Positions 37,001 to 49,780 of a DNA stretch of 64,000 nt are shown here, piece after piece. The notes beneath the pieces are model-generated. The model was not told where the DNA came from, searched no databases, and worked only from the letters and a program-made list of their open reading frames with translations. The first letter of the stretch is position 1; each line of letters opens with the position of its first letter. Origin of the DNA: Vigna angularis (lineage: Eukaryota > Streptophyta > Magnoliopsida > Fabales > Fabaceae); the NCBI RefSeq assembly GCF_016808095.1, contig NC_068973.1, forward strand, positions 10,102,501 to 10,166,500, read 5' to 3'. The position numbers and the translations under genes are program-made.

Positions 37001-39070
37001 CCATATTTCCTCCATTGACATCCATCGTTCAACTGTTTCAACCAAACCAAACAATAACATTTTTCCATTATCCAACGTTTACAACAAAAGTAAAAACAAA
37101 AGGTTGCATTAGAGGTATTTACAGTTGGGGTGTCACATCTTGCTCTCACACAAACTCTTGCTTTCTTCGCAGGGTTTTGCTCAGCAATCTCATCTCTATT
37201 TGTCTTCTGTCCCTTGCTTTCTCCACCACCTTCTTCTTTTACCACTTCTTCAACACTATTGCTAGGGCTTGGATTCCCCACATGTTCACTTGCACTTCCA
37301 GATTTTGATGTTTCGAACTTGCACTCCAATCCAAGGGACAACCCTTCTTTATCTTCTTCTTTCAATGTTTTAGGGACTTTCCCTTTCTCGTTGCTTCTTA
37401 TAATTGGAATTCTTCCAAGACTCAGGGAAACTAGTTCTGATTCCTCCATCGCTCCTTCATCTTCGCCATCGTTGTTCGGTTTCTCAGAACAATCTTTTGT
37501 CTCTTGTTCAACTATACTGTGGAATTGCATTTGCAGTGTTCGGTAATCATTTAGTATTCTGTTCAAACGCATCTTTAATCTTTGATTTTCTTCTATCACT
37601 TCACCCATTTCGGCTTTCGCATTTTCAAGTTCATCAGCCTGCAACCATGTATATATAGATCAGACCAATCATACTATAATTTAATCATCAATATTATAAT
37701 TATTGAACAATCTAATTAACCTCTTCCATTTTGGATAGGCAAGAAACATTTGGCCCAACCTCGACGGTGGATCTTTCAGGAGTAGCCAGTGGTGGCTCCT
37801 GTAAACGCATTAAAAAGTCAATATATGCATACACAAATGCAATTTAATTTTTTCCTTCGTTCTTTATCTAACTAGGGTTACCAAGCCTTATACGTTGAAA
37901 GTGTACATGTAATGATGCTCGACAATTTTTCCCCTTCTTTTGATATAAGAAGAACTGAGAATCTTTCGGGTTTGCATGTGCAATGAATTGTCACATTTTA
38001 GACATCGATAACATGATTGCTAGCTTTCCGGCACATGCATGAGTCAACTTTAAAAACGCAGATAAACTATTCAAATTCTTTTCAAAAGCTATGAAAAAGG
38101 TGTGTGCTGAATTATATACGTGCATATGGACATGTTTTTACTTTCAACCGAGTTCAATTTTCATCAAACCAAACAATTATCACATATTAGTGTTAAGAAT
38201 GAGCACTGTGCTGCACCAGATCGATCGAGTATTATGATAAATATATGTAGAAACTCATTCTATGCATATCTTTAGTAAATTAAAATCACTATAGATCTCA
38301 TGCAAGTCTATCAAATTATTGGAACCTCTTATAAGCTAATTAAGCTGCTTTAATGCAACCTAAAACGCTTATTTTATGTTTCTAATAATTTGATAAACCG
38401 TGTTTTAGTGTATTAAAATGTTATGGTCAATATATAATTTGGATACCCCATAAGATAGACCCATCAAAGAGAAATAATGAGAAATACCAACGAAATATCT
38501 AAGCATATATAGAGGAATATAAGATGCGGTCTTTATTTAGTATATTAAGTCATTAAATAACAACAAGGATTCATAATCTTCCATCAAAATTTCTTTTTTC
38601 TTTTTCGTTCTACTTCACACATACCCAATTCAATAATTTCAACAATTAACAAGGTTTTATTTGTAGACCTCATAATTGAACATGAACACACAGTTAAAAC
38701 TGGATTAATTTTAACTAAATATTGCATAAATAAAAAGGTTTGAACCGTAAGTTTAATCAGAAAATCGATTATCGAAGTGCTAACAAGATGAAATATTAAT
38801 TGTAGACGTTGAGAAAGAAAAAGAATTTCGAGATCAGAACAGTTTGGTTGTTCTTTTAAACCTTTTGACTGAATTAACAAATCGAAAACCACACACAGAA
38901 ACATATTTTGTGAAGGTTACAACATAAATATCAGAACAGTAACAGCATAGAATTATTTTCACCTGCATAACAATCTCTTGTTGACGACGGTGTTGTTCAT
39001 CTCGAGGACTTGATTCAGTTCTGTTCTCTTCCTTGACCTGGTGACCGGATGTTTGAGAAGGAAACTCCAT
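34096..39070 (-). CDS. WRKY72-like: group IIb WRKY transcription factor (WRKY72/61/9-like), five exons, 584 residues
   Basis: Exons on the minus strand: 39070-38963, 37798-37721, 37638-37123, 37032-36919 and 35034-34096. All introns are GT-AG in phase 0, with lengths 1164, 82, 90 and 1884 bp. Residues 63-105 form the Leu-rich coiled coil typical of subgroup IIb. LSLGL at 162-166 fits an EAR-type repressor motif. KKAR near 220 is a likely nuclear signal. The single WRKY domain has WRKYGQK at 241-247 and a zinc finger of C261, C267, H291 and H293 (C-X5-C-X23-H-X-H). The intron falls just before VQRC, the intron position specific to groups IIa and IIb. A conserved [13 protein letters not shown] block follows the domain. 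The protein should bind W-boxes (TTGAC) in the nucleus. Relatives act in defence and development, which is family knowledge. Membership of the WRKY72/61/9 branch is judged by eye. Confidence 0.95.
36017..36095. repeat. 25-27 bp tandem repeat, three copies, in WRKY intron 4
   Basis: TATACAATTAAAGTACGTGT and two close variants follow one another. Intron 4 is otherwise plain AT-rich sequence. Confidence 0.75.
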
Positions 39071-39540
39071 ATTGAGGAAAGAAGTTTTGTTTGTGTGTTT
39101 CTGCGTTGGGTCAGCAAAGATGGTCCCTTTGGGGTGTTAATATATAGAGAGAGAGAAGGTGCATGAAGTATTTGACTAATGAAAATTATAGGAAAGAAAA
39201 AGAAAAAGAAAAAAGAAATAGAAATGGGAGCTGGGTAGCCAACACGGATACAGACGTAGAACTAAAATGTCAAACATAGGGCAATCCAGTTGCACTAAAA
39301 GAAAAGAAGAAAAGGAAGACGTTGGAAGAGTAAAGTATTGTTTGTTTCAATGTGGAGAATATGTATATATAATAAGTGGAAGAATTCAACTTCAACGTTT
39401 GAGAAAAGATGTCCGAGAAAGTGAAAGAGGGGTTGAAGCCGCAATGGTCGGACACCGCCTACTATACAAGTGGCATCGTTGAACTTTCGAACATTGCATG
39501 GGTCACATGGGGCCGAATTCCCTTTCACATGGTCAAACTT
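39071..39540 (-). promoter_or_regulatory. WRKY gene promoter with W-box cores
   Basis: On the minus strand CTATATATT at 39147-39139 can serve as TATA box, about 70 bp before the ATG. TTGACC (complement at 39531-39536) is a W-box core in sense orientation, and TTGACT at 39172-39177 is one on the plus strand. WRKY genes are often controlled by WRKY proteins, so self-regulation is plausible but unproven. Confidence 0.5.
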
Positions 39541-40085
39541 TTGCCACTCCTCATCACCAAATTAACCTTTTCTTTACACAAACATTTTCCCCCCTCCCAA
39601 TCTTTCTAACCAGGATCCTATTATTTTTTTAATTACAATTTATCTTAATTTGTGGGGACAACTTTGCATTCTTAATTATTTTTTCTATTTCACATCTAAA
39701 TAACTTCAAATTTGCTTTCAAAATCTCATTAATTAGAAATTAGGTTAAATTCTAATATAAATTTTATTTTAGAGATTTTGTAAAACTGACTTAAGACATT
39801 TATATTACCACTCGTATAAAAAAAATTTATTTAGACTCTCATTTTTTTTAAGTTAAATGAAATTAAACATAAATTTAGATAAAGTCACCATAATCAAATG
39901 TTTGTCTTTATCATAAATTTAGTAATTGTTTACTAAGTCACTTATATCCTAAAGGTTCAAATGTTTGTCTTTATCATTGTTCGTCTTATAATTTTATTTG
40001 GTCATGCTGGGTTAACCGTAGAAGATTTGTAAAAATCAGTAAAGATTTTGGAGTTCTAACAATTAATACATATTAAACATTAGTG
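39541..40085. other. intergenic DNA, nothing recognised
   Basis: AT-rich sequence upstream of the WRKY promoter. No supported frame or repeat. Confidence 0.45.
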
Positions 40086-41636
40086 CACTGAAAGGATATG
40101 ACAATGATTGTTTTGGGTTTATGACAACGATTATAGAACCGAGATATATTCAGACGAGGTAAAAAGTAGGCGAGGTAAAAAATAAGGACTTTTGGCCTCG
40201 GTTCAAAAACTGAAGCAAAAAAAGTGATTATTTTGCCCTGTTCAAAAATCCCGAAACAGTAAACCAAAAAAAAATTGGGTTTGTTGCATCAGTTCTAGTT
40301 CCAACCGAGACCGTAGACCCTTAAAATTAATTAATTAAAGGGTCTATGGCCTAGCTTCAATCAAGAACCGAGACAATAAACCTTTTTTATCCTCTATTTT
40401 TACCAAAACCGCTATCTAAAGTATGCTTTGTTTTTAAATATGGTCGTTTCTATAACCATTCCATATCACATAAACCATACCCAGAAACAAACTTGCACAT
40501 AAGAACAAGTATCACAGTCCAGAAATACATTTATCCATATTACTATTTAATATGATTTTTTGTTTTAATAGCTATGGTTACTATTTTTGAATGAAATTTT
40601 TTTACCACTCTTTTAAACTAAGGAGAAAAATCCCATGAGCCCTTAATTTGGATGAATCTGAATTTTAAATTTTTTTTGGATTGCAGATCTTAAAATGATT
40701 CTAACTTTCACTCTAGTTAATCGTGCTTCTATTATTATATATGGATTTGGGGTAGAAAAAAAAATTTTGATACCGTGGTTGCTCGCATAGTTAGCTAATC
40801 CTTCCAGATCTCCTAGAAAACGTTGTTTTCTATTTTTCAGAAATTTATTGTTTTTTTTCTAACTTTGCAAAAATATTTAAAATAGTTAGACTTTGAATTT
40901 TGAGCTGAAATGTTTTGTGAGGGGTTTTCTAGAATTTTTGGTCATTCATACAAATTTTCAAGTCATTTGGAGTTCATTTGTGCATACTCCCAGTTTTACC
41001 AACCAAATGAAAACATGAAAAACCTAAAATGAAATTAACATTGAAAGTGAGTTTGGTGCTAAAACGAAACGAACCACCTATCCAAAGATTACATATACAC
41101 AAAACCAATTGGTCAAAATGAAAGAAAATCACAACTAAGTATATAATCAACGTAAAAAAATGGAAGGAATGTTGAGGATGATTGCGAAAATGGAAGTTGA
41201 AGAGGAGAGTGAGGCGACGAAAAGAGGAGAGCGGCGCAAAAACCAGAGAAAACAAAAATGAAATGTGGAAGAGGCTTTGTCTATTCGCGAAATTTAACCC
41301 TAGAAACACATGTTATTACCTTAGTTATTTTATTAACCGAAGCAATGTATGACCTCGATTCTATTAGTAATCGTTGCCTAAAGCTTCTCAAAAAAATAAA
41401 ATCAAATATTTAAAGTTATTTTATGCATTGATTCGCCGCATATTGAGACATAAGTATTCTATGGCCCCGATTCTCTAAACAATCGAGGCCATAGACTCTT
41501 TTAGGCTTCGATCCTTTGTGAACTGAGACATATATGCTAGCGATAATTGCAAAAATGTTACCGCGTCATTTTATGCTTCGATTGCAACAAAACTGATGTC
41601 AAATACCCTAGTTAAAATCTATATTTTTTACTAGTG
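40086..41636. mobile_element. CACTA-like non-autonomous element
   Basis: The right end reads TTTTTTACTAGTG, which is CACTAGTAAAAAA on the other strand, a standard CACTA terminus. Near both ends are CCTCGGTTCAAAAAC, AACCGAGAC, CCTCGATT and related motifs, clearly related to those of the element at 12392-14359. The left end is placed at CACTGAAAGG (40086) but is weak, and the adjoining 3-mers (GTG and AAA) do not match. No transposase frame is present. The 111-residue minus frame at 40974-41309 has no recognised domain. Confidence 0.6.
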
Positions 41637-44135
41637 AAATGTATCACCTACCTCTTTACTTTAAATTTGTTATAAATTTCAAAATAAACTTTGCATAACT
41701 CACATACTAATCATAGCCTAATTGGTACTAATCATGTTTTACCATAAATTAATGAGTATTAGGTTTTAATCATTCTAAATTGGATCCTTTTGGTTTGTAG
41801 GTTACCGTCATTCAATCTTGAAATAACCATCATGGTCGTGTTTGTGGAGAGATTGACCGTTTGGACCATCCGGTATGAGGTTGATTAAACGGTAATAGAG
41901 TAGACTTTAAATTAAAGATTGAAACTAAAAATATTTAAAAAGGAAATAAAAGGTGAGTAAATGGGTTACGGATTATACATCAGTTTACTTGTTAAAATTT
42001 TGACGAGTTGGGTGTTCACTTGCTTGGGTCTGTTTAGGTGTTAAACTGACGGACCATGAAATGAAATGAATTAGTTAACACATTGTTTTAAATTAAAAAT
42101 TAAAATAATCCGTTTTGATGCCCTAATTTAAGTTGATATGGTAGCAGTGACGTTGTGATTAGTAAATATCTGGAATACATGAAAGAAATCATCTATGAGA
42201 GTCTGACTTTAAAACTAATTAAATAATAGCAACTATCAAAGTTTTCTACTACCAAGACCACGCTATCCCCTTTTACTTTTCTGTTTTTGGGATATTATAT
42301 ATATATATTTGTGTTCCTTTTGTTTTTCTTTGTCTTTTCTGGCAAAGAGTGCAATACACGTCCACATATACAGAGAGCATTGGGTCAATAGTAGGATGTA
42401 CCAGAATAACGCTTCCTCGTTGGTGTATGTTAAGGATAGATATCTAGGGTTTCAAACCACTGCCTTTATAGTACCGGGATAAAGTCAAATGAAAAATTAA
42501 ACAAAGTTCATTTAATTATTGTTTTTCTTCTATCTATTTTTATTTTTATGTTAATTATCATGCTTTTATAAAATAAAATGTAAATTATGTTATAAATCCA
42601 CTATCAATGGAGACAATTATCATTATTCTAAAAGTGATTTTTAACATACCTGCATATATTCCTAACGAAAAAAATAGTATATTAGGTAAAGATAATATTA
42701 GTTCGTAATTATCATTAAAGTTTAAGAAGTAAATTTTAATTTTAACTCAATCTCACAAAATTGCTTTGAGTACAAACATTATCTTATAAATCAGTTTTGT
42801 AAAGTTAAATTAAATTTTAAATTTATTTTCAACAATTACAAATGTATAACCTCTATAAAATTATTACTCTTGTTGAAATTAGGATAACATTAGTTTATTG
42901 TTGAGAGTCTAATCTTTATTTTGATTAGCAATTCGAAGATGTCACTATTTAGCTATTATAATTTTTAGTCGTTATGGTTAATTTATTATCCACTGGAATA
43001 TTGATCCCTTCTTAAGCAATCGGAAAATGTCATTCCAGTTTTGGTCGCTTTTTTCTTTTTAAATAAATCGCAAAGTTTGCTACGACATTATAAAATTAAT
43101 ATAAATTTCAATTACATCTTATTTGTTTAGTGTTTTTAAATTTATTTAATTTCAATATTTAAAAAAAATGTAAATTAAAGTGGCTAATTGGACGGCTTAA
43201 TCAATCACAACTCATCATGTGAATACTGTTAGAGATAATTTCGGTAACTATTGTTACTAATTGTTTAATTTTGAAAAATATATAATTTTATGCATGTTAA
43301 TGATTTTTAATTAACATAATATTTTTACATATAATAACTAAGTTAAACATTTTATAAGAAGATGATCCATCAACTCATTATCTTAATATTTTAATTTAAA
43401 AATTATATAAATTCTTTATATGTATTTAACTAAAAATTATATTTATGTGATTTCTCTCTACCAAATATATTTCTAAAAAATAGACCCATAATTTATATTA
43501 ATGTGACATTTGAGAAATAAAATCCCATTAAAATTGAATAATGTTTTGTATTATTATTACATAATTTTCAAACTTTATCGTTGATCCCATTCTTCTATCT
43601 TTGACTTGGTGTTTTCCATCAATTCCCAAACACTAGAAGGTCTATGAAACTATTTAGTTTATATAAACTTAATTTAAGTTAAAAATACAATTAAACCAAT
43701 CAACTATATTAAATTTAATCCAATTAAATACGAATGAATATGAAGTAAACCAACCAACCTCTCAAACTTAGCTCCAATAGGTGTTGAGTCACCCTTATTA
43801 ATATATATTACACCATTTTCTACATTATATTTATTATGTTGCTCAAAAGCCCAATTTTCATTTAAAAAATTCCCAAGTTGTCATGGATCCAAATTCTCCT
43901 ATGTTATTTTTTTTTAATTATGTAAAAAATTATTACAATTTTGTGTTACAAAATATTACTTTTTTAATTTACCATATTAAAAAATACAACATGTTTATAA
44001 TTAACTTACTTGTATATATCGCTTAATTGATTAATAGTTAATATCATTAGCTCAAAACACTAGAACATCCAAATCAAGCAAATCAATAAAGTTACACAAG
44101 AAAATTAACCCTAGCCGTTCGATACTGACAATACT
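41637..44135. other. AT-rich intergenic DNA
   Basis: No gene, RNA or repeat is supported. 42240-42480 is slightly less AT-rich, with a TATATATATA tract near 42297, but no following reading frame. Confidence 0.5.
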
Positions 44136-44257
44136 GACAACTACACGACATAAAACTTCAAGAATTGGAAGCTGAGTAATGGTCTGGTCATAAAATTATA
44201 AATAAATTTTTTAATTTAACTTTTGAGTTTGAGGTGATAAAACTAACGCAAAATTAG
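44136..44257 (+). repeat. 122-bp direct repeat of flanking DNA, left of the gypsy-type element
   Basis: GACAACTACACGACATAAAA through CGCAAAATTAG is repeated at 52598-52719, directly after the 3' LTR. No mismatch was noticed on reading. It behaves like an abnormally long target-site duplication. Confidence 0.9.
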
Positions 44258-46625
44258 GAGGTGGGCCTCATGTGGGTGGCTACACGTTTCTGGAAGAGGG
44301 AGGGGCGGTTACCTAACAGCAGATGGTGCAACTGTAAGTGGTGGGGGCTCCATTCTTTCGGCAGCATCAAAATGGGTAGTGGGTCTTCCCACTTTGGAGT
44401 GCTTCAGCCACTAAGGGAGACACCATCATCTCCTTCGTTAATGGACACTGCACCAAGGAGTAGAAGGGTTCTTCCAGCAGTGGAGGGTCCAATTTATTTG
44501 TTTTCCCTTAAAAGTAAGAAGCCATGGATTCATGGGGGGTTGGTTCTGAACTTCGGGAAGAGTAGAATTCTTGCTGCCATATCTCTGAGAGGGGTGTTCG
44601 GTGCTGCATCTGGAGGAGCAATAGGCTTGCTGCAAAATCTGGAAAGGGAGAGCTGGCATTATAGCAGAGGACTGGAACAACAAAGGGAGGAGGAACACAG
44701 TGCAAAGATTGGTTCAAGATTTGCTAGGAGGTCTTCAAGAGGTAAGGGGAGCTAGATCCTTTTCTTTGGATTGTATGAACCATGTATGTGTGTACTGAGA
44801 TTTATGATATAGTGTTGTTGATGAACAAATTTCGTACTTAGAATGACTTTATTATGCATGAATCTGTATGCCTGGTAGTACAATTATGTTGTTGAAGAAA
44901 ATCTGGGTAGAAGGGGATGAAAATTGGGATTTTTCTGGTTTCTGGAAAAACCTGCAAATCTGCATGATTCTGCAGATTTACGCGTACGTCCAAATTGTTG
45001 GAGTGAAAATGGGACGTTCGTCCCATTATTAAGAGCGTTCGGTTTTGTGTTCAGCATTGGCGTTCGTCCTTCAATCATAGTGTAGCGTTCGTCTAAACAG
45101 TATTGGCAGTAATCTAATAGTGTTCGTCTTAGTGAGCGTTCGGCCAAACAGGGTTTATGCTCTATTGTACGTTCGTCCTTCCCAGTGAGCGTTCGCCAGT
45201 GAGCGTTCGCCAGTGAGCGTTCGTCCTTCCAAGTGAGCGTTCGGCAGTGAGCGTTCGTCCCAGTGAAGCGTTCGTACAAATAGTGGAGCGCTCGTCCAAA
45301 TAGTGAGCGTTCGTCCAAATTGTTGAGCGTTCGTCCAAATAGTGAAGCGTTCGTCCAAATAGTGAGCGTTCGTCCTTAACACATTGGTTTGAGCGTTCGT
45401 CCGCGTTCGTCCAAATAGTGAAGCGTTCGTCCAAACAGTGAATGAGCGTTCGTCCGAATAGTTGGCGTTCGTCCAAACAGTGAGTGAGCGTTCGTCCAAT
45501 AGTGTCCAGTGAATAGTGCTCGTCCAAATAGTATTTTGCAAATATGTTGAATTTTAAGTTCCTTTGCTTTTAGATTGAATTATGTGTACCAATGTTTGGA
45601 ATATTATGTATGACATGAATTATGTGAATGTATGAAATATGTTGGAATTGTTGGGATAATATGGTAGTATCTGATTATTCATAATTGGGGTTAAGGTGCA
45701 ATGTAACAGTAAGTTATGTTATTTAAATATTTCGGTTACAATTTATGAATATTGGATCAAAAGTGAATGATGAACTATATATGAGACGAAATGAAAGTAT
45801 GAATGATTAAATGAGCGTTCCAAGGAGGAACGACTCAGAATTTGATTATTGAGATTTGTAAAGAATGAATGTGGGAAGCTTAGCCGGTTGTTCATCCTGA
45901 TGTTCCGTGAGTACTCGTCCTCACGTAGAGGGGGTACGTCATGTGTGGGAACGGCAGGAGGTCCTAGTCCTAGGGTATCTGGACAGATAGGACTAACCTC
46001 GGGTGGCAGCTGATGAGAGTTCCAGTTACTACATCACCCGGGTGCACGAACATCGAAGCTACACAGAATTCATTCTAGTCCGGACGAGTCTGTCTATGAA
46101 GTAACAAGTCGGGGTATAAAGTAACAAGTATTGTAATGTTGGTTTACCACGTTTGGATGACTTTTGCATGTTGTATGAGTGGGTGGAATTATGGTTTAAT
46201 GAATATGCTCTAATTGTTCTTTTATACGAATTTAAGTATGATATCATTGAATTTAATTGTTCTATCTGTATAACATGTTTTTATATCTAGCTCACCCTTG
46301 CATTGTTTTTGTTATGTACTGTTTGGGTATGTTTCTTTGGCGATGATCATCCACTTGGATGGGAGCAGATGTTGTCGCGGAGTTTCCCTTGGATCAAGAG
46401 CTAGAAGTTGCTGATTTTGCAGAATAGTCTTCTTAGAATTTATTGATTGAACACTTGTAGTGTTTAATCCTTTCAATTGTTTAAGTTTAAATTTTCAGTT
46501 TCTTTTATTTGGATGACTGTAATTTATTACATTTAATTACACGTCAAAATTCCGACTGTTCTCTATATTTGAATGTTAACGTCCTCATTATATAATATTG
46601 ATTATTATATAATTGGGATGTTACA
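44257..46625 (+). repeat. 5' LTR, lacking its first 37 bp
   Basis: It starts GAGGTGGGCCTCATG, which corresponds to position 38 of the 3' LTR, and ends GATGTTACA. It contains a 164-residue frame (44261-44755) that exists in both LTRs only because they are recent copies. Confidence 0.93.
45020..45535. repeat. GAGCGTTCGTCCAAATAGT array in the 5' LTR
   Basis: About 25 irregularly spaced copies of GCGTTCG(T/G)CC occur, usually in the phrase GTGAGCGTTCGTCC(A/T). Minus-strand frames here (44884-45541) encode repetitive DERS/GRTL/WTNA peptides and are repeat artefacts. The array is copied at 50992-51507 in the 3' LTR. Confidence 0.9.
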
Positions 46626-46629
46626 TTAA

Positions 46630-46643
46630 TGGTATCAGAGCAG
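46630..46643 (+). other. primer-binding site of the gypsy-type element
   Basis: TGGTATCAGAGCAG lies four bases (TTAA) after the 5' LTR and is complementary to initiator tRNA-Met. Confidence 0.92.
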
Positions 46644-46767
46644 TTCTTCCTTAGAAACCTGTAGGTTGTGGGTGCGCTTCGTTTGTGATTGTGTACTTTG
46701 GTCCCGGATTGGAAGTTGTGTTGGTTTGTGTCAGGCTAATGGTATTTCTTTCTGTATGAACAGAAAA

Positions 46768-47290
46768 TGGTACCTACTTTTTCTCCTCCTTCGTCTTAGG
46801 GAGTTGATCCGTCTGACTCTAATCAGATGCTGAATGCGGTGTTCCAAGCGTTGCAACAACAGAATGCTGCATTGGTGGAGTAAAATACCATAACCCTGCA
46901 TAATCTAGAAGCCGCAAGGGTATTTACCGAGAACGCGAGAGTAACATCTGAGAACACTTAAAGACAATCCATTAAAGTGTTTGACTAGTGGCAGGACCGT
47001 TCAGGGTGTTTTCTCTTCTGTTATTCCGGTCCAAGAATGGAACTTGGTAAGCTTTCTGCAACACCATTCAGCCTGGTTTGATGGGAAGTGCAGTTCGAAT
47101 GAAGCTGATCAGTGGTTTAAGGACATTGAGAGAATTCGTAGTGTTAAGAGATGTCCAGATGAGGACGAGGTATCATATGATGAGTACTTCCGTACAGTGT
47201 AAGGTATGACCTGGAGATTGAATTCCTTCAGTTAATACCGAGAAATATGTCATGACTGAGTATGCCGACAGGTTCGAGCATTTACTCTGA
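46768..47290 (+). pseudogene. gypsy gag remnant
   Basis: It reads MVPTFSPPSS, a stop, then DSNQMLNAVFQALQQQNAAL with further stops. After a frameshift it reads HSAWFDGKCSSNEADQWFKD and IERIRSVKRCPDEDEV, the start of the chromovirus gag core. Stops and shifts make it non-functional although the LTRs are nearly identical. No knuckle, protease or polymerase follows. The trace ends near 47290. Confidence 0.85.
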
Positions 47291-48366
<1,076 letters not shown>

Positions 48367-48919
48367 TTAATGGAAAAATTCTCGGACGGGTTGTGGTGGT
48401 CTAAGGGAGAGCTCCGTCGAGGGAGCTCTGGTTCGGAATGTGAGAAGCATGGGTGGAGGGATTTGTCGTTCGTCCCTGTCATCTTCGATGATGATCGGAA
48501 CGGGGAACAAATTCAGCAGCCTCGGCGCCCTCATAATTACCCAACCGTATTCTTCAAAAAAAAAAAAAAAAATTGTGTCAATAATAGAAGGGAAGAATAA
48601 TATAATTTAAATAAAAATAAAAATAGTGGTAATTAGGGTTCTTACCATACATGTACAGCGGCAGCTGAGAAAATACGGTGCCAGTGGGGTCTAATTCCGC
48701 TTGCCAGCGCCTGACCCGGTTACCATGATTGTTGAACCAGCAGTGTACATTATATTCACTGACTTCTCCAAAGGCCCTGAGTCGAGATGCAATCTCGACG
48801 ACTTGGGCTCTGCTGGGATGTGTGACCCCGTAGTTGAAGATATTGGTCATCATTCTGACCTGATCATCAGTAGGTTTCCACCGCTGACCGGTGTACCTCT
48901 CCATCTCCATCTCACTCAT
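48367..48919 (-). CDS. WUSCHEL-related homeobox (WOX)-like protein, 152 residues, cargo of a retrotransposon
   Basis: Coding exons 48919-48646 and 48551-48367 join across a 94-bp GT-AG intron with a T-rich end before the acceptor. The frame continues in phase to a TAA. Residues about 12-73 form a WOX-type homeodomain: RWKPTDDQVRMMTNIF, then NPS-like THPSRAQ, then helix 3 NVHCWFNNHGNRVRR. Most WOX proteins have WFQN there, so Gln-to-Asn and the loss of the basic KARER run are unusual. LLNLFPV at 103-109 resembles the WUS box, and ELSLR near 138-142 resembles a short EAR motif. A leader intron and TATA box lie upstream. Family members are nuclear regulators of stem cells and organ growth. This copy is divergent, antisense to the element, and may be a captured gene or a young pseudogene. 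Confidence 0.75.
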
Positions 48920-48938
48920 CCTTTCTTTCAAAGTGTTT

Positions 48939-49780
48939 CTAAAGCATAAAAATAATGAAATAAAATAAAAAGAACAAAACAAAAATCGTCAGTGTTTTCT
49001 TGATTTGTTTTGGTTCCTTTTAAGTTTACTTCGTCCAGGCGGTCTTTGTTGTTTCGGTGTCTAGTCTCTGGTCTGTTTCACGGTCCTCGCAAAGGTTACT
49101 AAACGGATCTATGTCCATTTGTCTTGGTCCATTATTGTCCATGTTCGGTTCATACAAATAAAATTCCTCTTTTTAAGTTTTCTGTTTTTATGGGGTACGT
49201 GGCGTTGTTCTACCCGATTGTCTCTGCCATACCCTCAATCGAGGGGAGATTAACGTCTGGTTTCCAGCCGATATACCCCTTATCTTTGTTAAGGCAGTGT
49301 GTTCTTAGATTTTTGTTAATAAAAGGAAGATAGAAGAAGAAGAAGAAAGTAAATGTAGGAGCAGAAGTGAAAATAACAAAACGGAAAGTAAAGAGGAAAG
49401 CAGAATGTAAGTGCGAGAAATAAAAGCTCAGAAAAGAAATAGTGTGTGAAAGGAAGCAGAAAGAAGAAAGGAAAGAAAAGAAGCGAGAAGTAAAGAAGAA
49501 GGAAGAAGTAAGGTAAAGGAGAGATGGGTAAAGAAAGAAAGAAATAAGAGAAGAGAAGTACTTACTCGAAGCGGAGCAAAACCTTGGAACGGGAAGATTG
49601 AAGTTTGGCTAGAAAGGGCTCCCGATCTCGCGTTCAAGATCTCCGATCTCCAACACTCAGGCGTTCAGATCTCGCAAGCTCCCACACTCAGAACTCTCAG
49701 TGCTCAGATCGCTCTCTCAGATGCTCTTAGATCTCAACGTTTCGAAATGTCGCCCAACGCGACTAGCACCTCGTTTTATA
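48939..49780 (-). promoter_or_regulatory. promoter, leader exon and leader intron of the WOX-like gene
   Basis: On the minus strand TATAAAA lies at 49780-49774. The predicted leader from about 49745 to 49566 contains no ATG and has many GATCT phrases. CGA|GTAAGTAC at 49565 is a strong donor. TTTATGCTTTAG ending at 48939 is a good acceptor 20 bp before the ATG at 48919. The intervening intron begins with a CT-rich stretch (49330-49555), as is common in plant leader introns. The gene thus appears to have kept its own start signals. No transcript evidence is available. Confidence 0.55.

Noticed and set aside
44261..44755. A 164-residue plus-strand frame present in both LTRs
   Set aside because: Identity between the copies is explained by the young age of the LTR pair. 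There is no domain, and the distinct 60-kb LTR lacks a similar frame.
45020..45535. CRISPR-like array
   Set aside because: Units are short, unevenly spaced and without unique spacers. The host is a plant and the array is part of an LTR.
44884..45541. Long minus-strand frames with DERS/GRTL/WTNA repeats (and the copies at 50856-51513)
   Set aside because: The frames follow the GCGTTCGTCC tandem array in all phases. The peptide repeats are a by-product, with no start context or conservation beyond LTR copying.
48701..48949. 82-residue plus-strand frame opposite the WOX-like exon
   Set aside because: Shadow of the homeodomain exon. The minus strand has family motifs and splice sites, the plus strand has none.
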